From Dirofilaria immitis (lineage: Eukaryota > Nematoda > Chromadorea > Rhabditida > Onchocercidae), in the NCBI GenBank assembly GCA_024305405.1, contig JAKNDB010000010.1, positions 1-15,409 on the forward strand: a stretch of DNA of 15,409 nt. The letters run 5' to 3'. Below are positions 1-8,638 of the stretch, one piece after another (the stretch's first letter is position 1; the number at the start of each line of letters is the position of its first letter). The notes beneath the pieces were generated by a model that did no database searches, was not told the origin of the DNA, and saw only the letters and a list, made by a program, of their open reading frames with translations. A program made the translations under genes and the position numbers.

Positions 1-1840
1 GCTACAGAAAAGATACTACTGTAAATCAGAATGGGAGAAAAATAAGTTAATATTAAATAAATGAATATAGTTTATGATATTAAATAAATATAAAATACAA
101 ATAAAAAAATTTAAAAAAACAAGAAGGTATTATTATTTTTTTGTGCTAGAAATATTTCAAATTTCTTGCTAGATTAACGCTTGCTATAATATCAAAATAG
201 GAATTTGATTAATTGATTAATTGTTTGATTATTATAAGCCAAATTATTTTTAAAAAGTTGAATCTATTTATCATAAAACTGTGTTAAATGGAAATTGATC
301 AGATCTGTATATCATGGCTTATGTGATTTTTCCTTTTGAAAAAAAATCTTCATGAATTAAAAAATCTTAATGTCGTCATGGTTAAATAATAATAATTTAT
401 CTTTTGGAGTAATACAATTCAATTATTAGTAGTGAAAATTTTTAAATCAAATATGCATGTTATCAACGAATACCTTTATTATTATTATTATTATTATTAT
501 ATTTGTGTAAATTTGACGTTGATAGTCCTGTAGTAAGATATCTGATGTTAATATAATAAAGTAATAATTTGAATTTCAGATATGAAGTTTGAATTCTTTC
601 TTTTATTCAAATATTAATAAAAATAATAATAATTTAGCATAATATTAGTGAAAATTCCAAATTCTACTCGTTTTTCTAGAAAACAAGACAGATGACAATT
701 TTATGGTAACTATAGCTTTGGTAGCATATTTGTTGATCTTCTTCCAATACGCTTGAGGCAGTCAACATAACGAATGATATGTTCCTGGATGCTATAGCTA
801 TGCTATGATCCATTTGGATTACCTTTTGCGATAAGATAACAGTTCTAAAGGAGACTTTGGCAAAGCTAAAATAATTTCATGAGAGTTTTGGAGATCACAA
901 ATTTTATGATGGTTTTCAAAGATGCATAGTTTGTTTGATACATGTTATTCAATCGATTTGCTGAGAATCAAAACTTCACAAAAATTAAAGTTTGAAATGA
1001 TATGAGATTGTCTTCACAGACACATCGTAATACATAAAACAAAGCAAAACTTTGTTCTGCATTCAAACCTATTGCTTTTGATAATTTTGCAAAAAAAAAT
1101 GAACATTATCAAGTTTTTTAAATACAAAGGAGCATTCAAGATGAATTATATTTCCACTTACATGTTAAGATTGAACAAAACGTGATGAAGAAATCGAGAG
1201 TGGTTCTACTTCAATTCTACTTTCATGAATAATTCTACTTAAGTGCTTCTATTCATATTAGTAGAAACAATTTCTTACGGCTGAAAATGGGTGAAATATA
1301 CTTCATATGTGCGATAAAGATAACTTTCATATAACTGAGCAATTCTTATATGGCAGCATCAAGTGATGATAGAGTAAAAAGTCGAAAATGAGGTTTAGGA
1401 TCAATCTTAGGCTTGGTCGAAAAACCAAATTTTTTAAAATAAATTTTGTGTCTCAAAGTAATAACACTATTGAGATTTGTTGTACCTGAATTATTTTTCC
1501 AATTCATATATAAATTTTTATATTTTAAATATTTTTTTTATTTTTATTTTTTAAAATTTGCTAGCAATCATCTTTAACTTCCAAAGAACATTCCGAAAAA
1601 GATCCAAAGAAGATCAGTTTTCATTTTCGTATTCGATTATGCGTGGATCAAATCTCTTCTCAATTAAGTTCATAAAGAAAAATTGATTCTTCACTCTTTC
1701 TGGTTGCGTCCATATTATTATTTGTTTCAAACTGGCAGCATAAAATAGCGGAATTGATATTTTTCCAAACTTTTCGATAAATTTCACTAATAACATATAT
1801 TCAAAAATTTCAAAATGAGATGCGACTGTCTGAATACATA
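1..1840. other. AT-rich region without a recognisable gene
   Basis: This stretch is AT-rich with many homopolymer runs. I find no open frame with recognisable family motifs, no tRNA-like cloverleaf and no exon bounded by convincing splice sites. A 60-codon minus-strand open frame at 1614-1796 has no recognisable motif and is probably chance. The word ATTCTACTT or a close variant recurs three times around 1203-1247. An old, unrecognisable transposon remnant at about 650-1400, where base composition is less extreme, cannot be excluded. Confidence 0.5.
476..500. repeat. (TTA)n microsatellite
   Basis: About eight uninterrupted TTA/ATT units. It is a simple sequence repeat of the kind common in AT-rich eukaryotic DNA, with no sign of function. 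Confidence 0.9.
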
Positions 1841-2209
1841 GCAGAAAACAATCATTCTATTTCATGCCAGCACAATGCGCAGTTGGTTATGGAAAAGTTG
1901 AAGCTGTAGCTGAACCTGAAACTGAGGTAAGAAGGGAACAGAAAAGTGCCTATTTTCACGCTAGGATAAGGTATTGATGACTATGGAAAAAATGATAGGG
2001 AATTGGAGTTAGACCTGAGTAAGAGCTGGAGCTGTAAACACGACCAAAATTAAGGCCGTAAGTACAGTCGGAACTGGATCTGTGAGTACAGCTGGAGCTG
2101 GGGCAGAAGGGATGGGCCAGAAAAGTGTCTATTTCTTGCCAGCATAAGGCGCAGTCGGCTATGGAAAAGGTGGTGTTGGTGTTGCAGTTGGACCTGGAAT
2201 CGAGGTAGG
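1841..2209 (+). pseudogene. Degenerate Gly-rich YFMP-repeat protein, left block
   Basis: Three diverged copies of a coding repeat start near 1841, 1936 and 2111. The core reads QKSVYFLPA followed by GAVGYGKGGVGVAVG in the best copy (about 2116-2200). The first copy reads FMPAQCAVGYGK and the second EQKSAYF. Between cores is a variable stretch rich in Gly, Ala, Val, Thr and Glu. In-frame stops interrupt it (TAA after FLPA, TGA and TAA in copy two), so this block cannot encode a continuous protein. The same repeat resumes on the same strand at 8639-9180, beyond the retrotransposon. I do not recognise the family. Composition suggests a secreted or structural nematode protein, but that is inference. 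Some GTAAG and GTGAG sequences inside look like splice donors, but they correspond to Val-Ser codons in other copies. Confidence 0.6.
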
Positions 2210-2401
2210 TGTCGCGGATTTTTCAATCGTGGAGTATGATGTGGAATATTAGTCAAATACCACCAGTATTTCAACGGGTTGATTTGTCGTGCTAATTGAT
2301 CAGCTTACTGTGATTCGTTGAGGTTAATTGAGTTGTGTGTTACGTTGAGTTGTGCTGAGGTTAGTTGAATTAGAATGGTTGGAACTATGTTGAGTTGTGA
2401 T
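2210..2401 (-). repeat. 3' LTR of the BEL/Pao element
   Basis: This direct repeat of 7905-8101 begins TGTCGCGGATTTTTCAATCG on the + strand and keeps long shared words such as GATCAGCTTACTGTGATTCG. By eye it is roughly 80-85 percent identical to the other LTR, with small indels. The right boundary is not sharp: similarity fades near 2395-2401 in a GAATT-rich tract, and the pol C-terminal coding remnant begins close by, around 2425. Confidence 0.85.
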
Positions 2402-2424
2402 GAATTGAATTGAATTGGTTTGAT

Positions 2425-3440
2425 TCTTGCAAGACTTTATATATCACGAGGACATTAGATTCTACCAATAAAACTATTTCATTTACTTATGGGAATCTTT
2501 CCTCTATGAGTATCAGGGAATGTACTTCTTTTTGTAAACGTTTTCTTAGGCTTGTGAGATAATCCTCTCTCCATAATTTCCAAAAATCATCTAGTGCTAA
2601 GAGTATTTGTCCAATATTTCATTAATTTATTTTTCGTTTTCAATATGTAATGAGTATATTCCTCTTCCTCATTTTCATACTTAATTGGTACATCTAATGA
2701 TACCGTAGGTAAAATGAAATCGATGGGACGCATTATCCTGTAGTCATCAAATCCAACGTAAGTCAATGGACGCGTATTTAGTATTCCTACTATTTCGGCA
2801 ATTAGTGTTGTCATTTCCTTTCTGTAAGGAATCTTCTTCCTTTCTAAGGTCTCCTTGGTCAGTCCAATGAGCCGTTCATAAATGCCACCATCCCATGGCG
2901 CTCGTGGAATTGTGTTCTTCCAAATTATACCTTTTTCGGCCATGAAATTAGCGTTCTCGTCCATTATTTTCTTGAATACTGGTTGAAATTGTCTGGCAAT
3001 GTCGCTGAGTACTAGTTTTCATCAAATCGAATCAAATCATCAAATATATCCTATACGCGCAACGAATCTTCTCATAATGTGTGAGAAGTTTTCAGCGAAT
3101 AAATCTTCAACCAATTTGAGATGAACTGCTGTAGTTGTAAAACATGTGAAGAGGGCGATCCATCTTTTCACTATCCCAGTGGCGATTTAATCAAGAGAGG
3201 GCCCATATAATCTAAACCTACCTGCTCGAATGTTCTTGATCGCTGTACTCGTGATTCTGGTAGGTTTGGCATTGGTGGCAGCTTGAACGATTTTGCCTTC
3301 CAACGCTTTCAAGTCATGCATGAAATTATTGCTCGTTTTATTGTGGCTCTTCTTTGGAATCCAAAATCTACGCTTTATTTCAGATAAGACGTGCGCAGTT
3401 CCAGCATGGTAAAATCTATCATGTTGTGGCCAAATGATGA
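2425..3440 (-). pseudogene. BEL/Pao integrase (C-terminal part of pol), broken
   Basis: The integrase part of the Pol polyprotein, which would insert the DNA copy into the host genome. On the minus strand there is a zinc-binding-like start (HDRFYHAGT with RRFWIP) near 3350-3430, then the catalytic D in GLDYMGP (Asp codon 3210-3212), the second D in LSDIARQF (3001-3003) and the E in APWDGGIYERL (about 2875-2877). All three D, D, E residues are present. The first is in a different frame from the other two, and stops lie between them near 3030. An open stretch of 125 codons (2587-2964) carries the E and the NTRPLTYV segment. After its stop, another frame continues as FWKLWREDYLTSLRKR and then PRDI-stop-SLARI, resembling the C-terminal domain (DUF5641 type) of BEL integrases. 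Non-functional. Confidence 0.85.
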
Positions 3441-3464
3441 AAATTCTTTAGTGAATCGAAGAAT

Positions 3465-4375
3465 CTAGACGGTCCCTCTAATTATTTTAGTCCATTTACT
3501 AAAACAATGTGGTTCAATAAATTGGATTTTATTTTCTTCGTAATTATGTGTGATAGTTTTCGATAAATTTGCCACTACCGCTTGTATAATTTCATCCTCT
3601 GCATCATAGCTGAACTCACCGTTAGGCCATTCTGATGGATTCTTATCCAGCCAGTATGCACCATTCCACCATAATCTGTTGTAACGAAGTTTGGTTGGTG
3701 AAATTTTTCTTGTGGCTATGTCGCTGGATTTTGATAACTCGATAAGTACCATAATTTAAAGCGAAAATTTCGAATTCCTTCAACTCATTTTTGCACAAAT
3801 CGTGGAAGTAATTTTGATTATTCTTAACCCAAAAGGACACATTTTGCGTCTGACCACGCGGTAGCATATTTTCATGGCACCATAATTGGTTTAGCACGAA
3901 TTGGCCTACTCTGACTCCTATCAGCGTAGATAGCAATTCGAGTTTTGGAATTGATATATCTTTGATCGGTGCAACACGAGATTTAGCATATGACAAATGA
4001 GATTTAGTAATCTTATTTTCTTCATCGATATATCGAATAAAGACGGCAGCAACATAGGCAAGTTTAGGCGCATCTGTAAATATATATAGTTCCATCGATT
4101 CGATGTTGTTTGTTATGAATCTGGGTATCTCTTTCATCCCTTTAGGCCATTCTGATCTAAGAATTTTCCATTGCTCCTTGTTGATGTTGTTTATAGATTG
4201 ATCCCATGTATACTTTTGTTTCCATAAGTGCTGGATAAATAGTTTAAACCTTACCATGATAGGATTAAGTATCCCAACGGATCGTATTGTAATGCGATGA
4301 ATTGTAGAATCGTTCTTTTGTTAATTTTTTGTTTGACCATTGTTGTTAACTTTTTGATTAGACCGAACTGAGGTT
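3465..4375 (-). pseudogene. BEL/Pao RT connection and RNase H region, broken
   Basis: The part of Pol following the reverse transcriptase. It starts with KRTILQFIALQYDPLGYL (about 4262-4320), the conserved segment before the Pao peptidase_A17-type region. After a frame change comes a 204-codon open stretch (3643-4257) with LFIQHLWKQKYTWD, the RNase H-like FTDAPKLAYVAAVF (Asp near residue 62) and AKSRVAPIKDISIPKLELL (Glu near 107). The canonical order is D, E, D, but the third acidic motif (usually a WTDS-like segment) is not evident. Around 3640-3700 the frame changes again to RLWWNGAYWLDKNPSEWP, the usual BEL segment between RNase H and integrase. At least two frameshifts mean it is non-functional. 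Confidence 0.85.
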
Positions 4376-4873
4376 TGAATTTGGTGGAAGTTATATTTGG
4401 TGGAGAAGGGTTCTTTGTGGACGAATTCGGGATCTGTAAGGTTGTAGCACAAGAAGAATGTAGTAATAATTTATTTTGAAAAAACGGGAACGGTGACTTT
4501 GGTAAAACTGTAGAAAACTGTGTAAACTGCGGAAAAAAGCCCTCGTCTACAAAGTTATGGTCTTTTATAGAAAAGATTTTGTAAGGAGGAGATTTACAAG
4601 GATGGGCATATTTTTTTCACTTGAAGAAAGTAGATAAAATTGAAGATAAAAATTTTCATGAGAAGAAATGGTTTTACTCATAAAAACTGTGAGACAAACC
4701 CTTTGATAAAATGGTTGGATTAAATTATTTAGACATAAGACAATTTTTATGGAATGAGAACATCCGCCGGAAACAGCGCCATGAGAATGGTTTACATTTT
4801 ATAAGCATAGAAAAATAAAGATTTAGAAATATTTATAATCAAAAATTAGTTTCGAGAAAATTCTCGACAATCA
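4376..4873 (-). mobile_element. LTR-like insert (candidate solo LTR) inside pol
   Basis: 498 bp that do not belong to the BEL coding region. It starts TG and ends CA on either strand reading. It is flanked by AGGTT (4371-4375) and TGGTT (4874-4878), a likely 5-bp target duplication with one mismatch. The pol reading frame just upstream (ending LTLKP) and just downstream (KPQFGLIKK) is the same once the insert and one duplicate are discounted. The right end contains TCGAGAATTTTCTCGA (minus strand), a 7-bp inverted repeat with a 2-nt spacer, near the terminus. Minus-strand TATAAAAG around 4563-4575 and AATAAATT near 4468-4476 could be LTR promoter and poly(A) signals. No coding sequence is seen. 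It could instead be a short non-autonomous element. The family is unknown. Confidence 0.6.
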
Positions 4874-5083
4874 TGGTTTTAGTGTTAACCGCATAGTATC
4901 GTGACTCCAGCTAAGTTCGAAGAAGGTTTCTTTTTTCAATTTGTTTAAATCATCCCCTGGTATTCACTTGTTGAATTCCTCATCACTGGATAAAAACTCT
5001 GACATTCATAATGCTTCTCTAAAGATTGCTTTGGTTTTGTAATATTTATACATCGCTTCTTCCGAGCCATCTGCTATCAAAGT

Positions 5084-5138
5084 GACGTCATCAACATATA
5101 AGTTCTTTCTTAACATAGACGTTATCAACATATAAGTT
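5084..5138 (-). repeat. Offset-34 local duplication across the YVDD box
   Basis: Positions 5084-5104 and 5118-5138 match at 20 of 21 bases and lie 34 bp apart. Both encode the start of the reverse transcriptase YVDD box on the minus strand, but in different frames because 34 is not a multiple of three. Confidence 0.75.
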
Positions 5139-5560
5139 TTCTGAGGCTAAACTAGTTAAAAAAAAAAAAATCCGATTAATACTTTCATCTTCCTGTATTA
5201 TCTAAATGTTATTTGAGGATTGCCGCTAATGCGAACGGTGAAGATATCACTCCAAATGTCACTTGTTCAAATCGGTAGGATTTGATGTTCTCTTCTAAAA
5301 CTTCCTCACCTAGGTTCGTGATCCATAGAAATCTTGTACAATTTCTTTCTTCAGGATGCAACCCTATTTGTAAGAAAGCCTTTCTTATGTCAGCAATTAT
5401 GACTAATTCATCATTCGAAACCGACTAGATCAGGTAACATTACAGGACTTTTATGGAGAACTTCATTGAGACTTTATATCCCTTTTAATGCGCCAAGGCA
5501 TCATACATTATCCTTAATTTTGTAGTACTTTTATTGGGGTTCCACTCTTCGTGATGCGGA

Positions 5561-5602
5561 AGATGTCATACATTATTATGCGAAAGATAATGTATGACAT
5601 CT
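5561..5602. repeat. Perfect 16-bp inverted repeat (hairpin)
   Basis: The arms AGATGTCATACATTAT (5561-5576) and ATAATGTATGACATCT (5587-5602) are exact reverse complements separated by 10 nt. It lies within the reverse transcriptase relic, between coding segments that are otherwise typical of the family, and introduces an in-frame stop. Confidence 0.9.
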
Positions 5603-5900
5603 GCTTCATCATTACAATGAACTTCTTCAACTGTACCTGTTTGTAATTGTTCCATGATGTAGAGGCGATTTGAGTTGCGATTTTTTGATTAAGTTCTTTA
5701 AACGTCATAAACCATAGTTGTTGCTTAATTTTGGTTTAGGAATTTCTCCATGGCCAGCAGACATAATACTGGCCCTCTTTTTCTCGACTGTTCTTAGGAA
5801 GCGTTTTGGAGTTCCTTCATCATCATTATCATTTGGAGATTCTTGAATTCTTATTGATTCTAATCTCCAAAAATTTTCTAGTTCTGAATTAATATTAGTT

Positions 5901-6440
5901 TTAGCGGTATACCAAATTTTGTGGAGTAATATTATTTTGACAAAGTTTACTCACATCTCCATATCCGGCAATCATGGGACCAACCTTTGATTGTATCAGC
6001 ATATGACCAAAAGTCAATGGTTGTATGTTCTGCAATTTAATAAACTTAAAAAAATAATCCGCTCCAATCAATATGTCAGGTTTTCCCAATAATTTATTAA
6101 TTTTTGAAATCAAATTTCTTTTGGTGTATCCACAACTTGTAATTCATTGATTAAGTGTTCGAGTACGTTAACACATACTCTTATAACGCCGTTTTCCATT
6201 GTTTTACAAATTCAGTTGCATAGAAGTCGTGGGGAGACAGTGCTCGTGCCTCGTGCCGAATGAAGTTATTTTCATAATTTATTTGTTAGATTCTGTTAAC
6301 TTCAATTGTTGCGTGAGTTATGAACCTATGCCGAATAGCGCTAAGGCTTCTTTTGTTGTTGGGGTTGAGTTAGATTAGAAACTTTTACTTCCTTGCATAA
6401 AAGTGAAGTTTCCTTTGTTGTACTTGTTCGAATGGTGTAG
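5901..6440 (-). pseudogene. BEL/Pao aspartic protease region (DUF1758-like), broken
   Basis: The retroviral-type protease of the element, which would process its polyprotein. A minus-strand segment near 6310-6345 reads ALFGIGS then a stop, where BEL proteases have a LxDTGS or LxDSGS active site. The Gly codon at 6330-6332 replaces the expected catalytic Asp. Downstream, after frame changes, an open stretch (5901-6113) reads [15 protein letters not shown] then [14 protein letters not shown], matching the conserved LIGADY and SxxGWIxSG-type end of the domain. It follows the gag zinc knuckles and precedes the reverse transcriptase, as expected. Loss of the active Asp and the internal stops make it inactive. 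Confidence 0.75.
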
Positions 6441-6554
6441 CTTGACTTATAGAAAGAGGCTGAACAATTCTTTTTATGAGAAATTCGAAGATTTTCGTGA
6501 TCATCCCTGACTTTGGAATGAGCCAAGCTGTTTGATGAAGTTGTATTTCTGTTT

Positions 6555-7873
6555 CACACAACGCAGTATTGTGGCGGTCTTGCAATAAAAACATCGTTTT
6601 TCATTTTACATCTTTCGCCGTTATGATTCTATTTAAAACAGATCGAGCATTTCTTTAACGATTTGAGGCGATTTCTTCTACCATTAGCAGTTATATAGAC
6701 GTCGCATTCACTATTCCAATGATCTTGTGTACAGAATATACGCAGCCTTCTTTTAGTTATAGTGAATTGTGATGAATATTGATCACTTTGAATTGCGGTT
6801 GATGAAAATTTTGGATTGCTACTCATCATCGACAATGCTGATATTCGTCCAGGATTATATCTTGGTTTTTGTCTTAACTTGTTGAATGTAAACTTAGTGT
6901 CCGTAAATGTGGAAGGATTCTGACAATTCTTGACCTTTTGTGTTACATGAATTATATTCGACTCTAAAAAGTGCCTTGACCAAGGCACTTCTACTCTCTT
7001 TGAGCATATGCCTTGTCCAAAACCGATGATGGTAAACTTATTTTCTATCGTACTTTTGATACTTGAATGTTCCAAGTTTTCTCCTGTTGCTTCCAATTGT
7101 CGTAGCACTCGCTTTATATTTTCGATCGTAGCCATCCATTCCTTATTATTTCTTTTGATAGATTGGAGTTCGTTGTATAATATTGTCAATTATTGTCGAA
7201 GAGTCTCCATATTTGTCACTAAGCAGTTGTCTGATTACTTCGTAATTTTCAGGTATTATTTCATAGTCTGATAAACTTCTAAAGCATTACCTCTAATACA
7301 TGAAAACAAATAATTCAATTTTTGGATTTCGGAAATTTTTTGTGAATGGACTGCCGCGTCGAAGCTGCTCCAAAACTGCCACCATTGTCTGGAGGTCACC
7401 ATTAAAGGTAGTGCAGCGATAACTGAGGAAAATGACACTAAGGTTTGAAGAAGGAATTAATCTTTTCTGTTCCTTACTCTTCCTTTTGAATAACTGCTCC
7501 AACTTTTTGCTCGGCGTCATCCATATATCTCGTTAACGTTACCAGCGCTTCTTTTCCCCGCATGCATTATTCGCAACAGTCTCTTCACTCTCAAAGACGT
7601 ATTCGTAAGCCTTCTTCTTCTTTTTTTTGTTGCATTGATGGTTTGAATATATATTTGGGCTATGTGTGGTAAGCATCTTCAAGCTCCTTAACACATAATT
7701 GGACTCTATCGAATTTGTTTGCGAGTAATTGTTTCCTGGTTGCATAAAGAATTCCCAATTGCTCTAATGAGGAGTTTGAGTCCGAGATTCGAATTTTAGG
7801 AATTTGTCTCTTTAAGAAGAGAGGCTAACTTAATTTTTGATGTTTGAATACTGGCGATAATGCTGCTTGACAT
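6555..7873 (-). pseudogene. BEL/Pao gag, broken
   Basis: The capsid-like Gag region. The likely original start is the ATG at 7871-7873 (MSSSIIASIQTSKIKL), just after the candidate primer binding site; a stop follows after 25 codons. A DUF1759-like core, WWQFWSSFDAAVHSQ then EIQKLNYLFSCIRGNALEVY, lies at 7260-7400. Its second half appears in another frame as YNELQSIKRNNKEWMATIENI and VLRQLEATGENLEH (about 7070-7190). The first zinc knuckle region is RIFCTQDHWNSEC (about 6700-6745), with the first Cys replaced by Arg. A CCHC pattern CSICFK, stop, NHNGERC spans about 6605-6650. A further CFYCK and DRHNTALC pair is split by a frame change at 6555-6600. A lysine-rich run near 7615-7630 comes from a T tract. 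Confidence 0.8.
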
Positions 7874-7877
7874 CGTG

Positions 7878-7895
7878 ACCTCACTTCGGGCACCA
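7878..7895 (-). other. Candidate tRNA primer binding site
   Basis: On the minus strand TGGTGCCCGAAGTGAGGT begins 9 nt downstream of the inner end of the 5' LTR. A sequence opening with TGG, complementary to the CCA end of a tRNA, at this place is the expected primer site for minus-strand DNA synthesis. I cannot name the tRNA from the sequence alone. Confidence 0.6.
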
Positions 7896-7904
7896 ATTCA
7901 AGTC

Positions 7905-8101
7905 TGTCGTGGATTTTTCAATCGCGGAGTGTACGGAGTGTAATCTCGAATATTAATCAAATACCACTAGTGTTTCAACAGGTTGATTTGTCGGTTAGTT
8001 GATCAGCTTACTGTGATTCGTTGAGGTGAATTGAGTTGTGTTGGTGTTGAGTTATGCTGAGGTGGACTAAATTGGAATGGTTGGAACTGTGTTGGTGTCC
8101 A
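7905..8101 (-). repeat. 5' LTR of the BEL/Pao element
   Basis: This direct repeat partner of 2210-2401 starts TGTCGTGGATTTTTCAATCG and probably ends GTGTCCA at 8101 on the + strand, giving a TG...CA-bounded LTR of about 197 bp. The inner end (7905) is fixed well by the match to 2210. The outer end is inferred from where similarity to the other LTR stops. Confidence 0.8.
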
Positions 8102-8155
8102 GCCGATAGTAAAAAGTTTTATTCGAAAAAATATCTGTTTCTGTTATACAATAAG

Positions 8156-8256
8156 GTTTATACGGATTAGGAAGTGGAAGCGGTTTTCCCATTAGACAGC
8201 GGGATGTTAAGATTCAGTTGCAACCTAGACAAAATCCAGTGAAAAAATTAGGATAA
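8156..8256 (+). CDS. Possible terminal exon of a Gly-rich protein
   Basis: After an AG at 8154-8155 one frame reads LYGLGSGSGFPI, then RQRDVKIQLQPRQNPVKKLG and a TAA at 8254-8256 (32 codons). The Gly-rich start and polar tail look like a protein C-terminus. An AATAAA at 8429-8434 could serve as poly(A) signal. The stretch lies between the retrotransposon and the right Gly-rich repeat block, so it may be the last exon of the gene whose repeats are at 1841-2209, separated by the insertion. Against this, the acceptor is weak (no pyrimidine tract) and the phase does not match a GAG/GTAGGT donor at the end of the left block. Function unknown. Confidence 0.3.
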
Positions 8257-8638
8257 GAATTTGGACAAAGATGTGAATTTTAGATAAATATTATAAGCGA
8301 TTGCTAACAAAGACATTTCCCGTGGAATAAGCTCAGATAAAAACAAAAACAAAAAGGGCGTGGGAATCTAAGAAATGTAAAATTGGTTAAGTTTTTTGTC
8401 TCTTCCTACAAATTTATCTTCTTTTCGTAATAAACATTTTATTACATTGGAAATTTTGGGTAACATAAAGCTATTAAAACCAAAAGTATTATATATACTA
8501 ATGCTTTAACGTCTGTTAACAATAGTTTAATGCAATTGCCAATCTTACAAGTTATTATACCAATAATTGCATCAATGTTCAGTCATAATATTGTTCACAT
8601 TTATTTACAATGAGAAATTTATTTTATGATTCATTTAG
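8257..8638. other. Spacer between the two + strand coding remnants
   Basis: AT-rich sequence with no recognisable coding frame. It contains AATAAA at 8429-8434, which could be a poly(A) signal for the exon-like segment before it. It ends in TTCATTTAG at 8630-8638, a possible 3' splice site directly before the right repeat block opens. Confidence 0.4.

Larger units (their letters stand above)
4879..5800 (-). pseudogene. BEL/Pao reverse transcriptase, broken
   Basis: The reverse transcriptase domain, which would copy the element's RNA into DNA. In minus-strand order: HLPHHEEWNPNKSTTKLRI (5508-5565), SLNEVLHKSPVMLPDL (about 5430-5475), the palm motif with catalytic Asp in [13 protein letters not shown] (Asp codon 5389-5391), [31 protein letters not shown] (about 5220-5280), and the YVDD box in NLYVDDVTLIADG (5087-5098), then MSEFLSS and LSWSHDTMRLTLKP. 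These match BEL/Pao reverse transcriptases. The domain is cut by several stops, a perfect hairpin insertion at 5561-5602, a long A/T run near 5159-5170, and a local duplication over the YVDD box. It runs directly into the LTR-like insert at 4873. Non-functional. Confidence 0.9.
2210..8101 (-). mobile_element. Degenerate BEL/Pao LTR retrotransposon
   Basis: An LTR retrotransposon relic read on the minus strand. The order is 5' LTR (7905-8101), candidate primer binding site, gag with a DUF1759-like domain and two zinc knuckles, DUF1758-like aspartic protease, reverse transcriptase, RNase H with a Pao-type WWNGAYWL segment, integrase with a BEL-type C-terminal region, then 3' LTR (2210-about 2401). 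This domain order and these motifs are typical of the BEL/Pao (Semotivirus-like) superfamily. Every coding part contains stops or frame changes, and the two LTRs differ at many positions, so the copy is old and not able to move on its own. No matching target-site duplication is visible: GGTAGG lies left and GCCGAT right. A separate LTR-like insert occupies 4376-4873. The element ends directly against the Gly-rich repeat block on its left. Confidence 0.9.

Noticed and set aside
1926..2100. GTAAG and GTGAG sequences in the repeat blocks as splice donors
   Set aside because: Most correspond to Val-Ser or Ala-Ser codons conserved in position in other copies, and no matching introns are visible.
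2050..2274. 74-codon minus-strand frame rich in Pro, Leu and His
   Set aside because: It is the antisense shadow of the Gly-rich repeat block and runs into the LTR.
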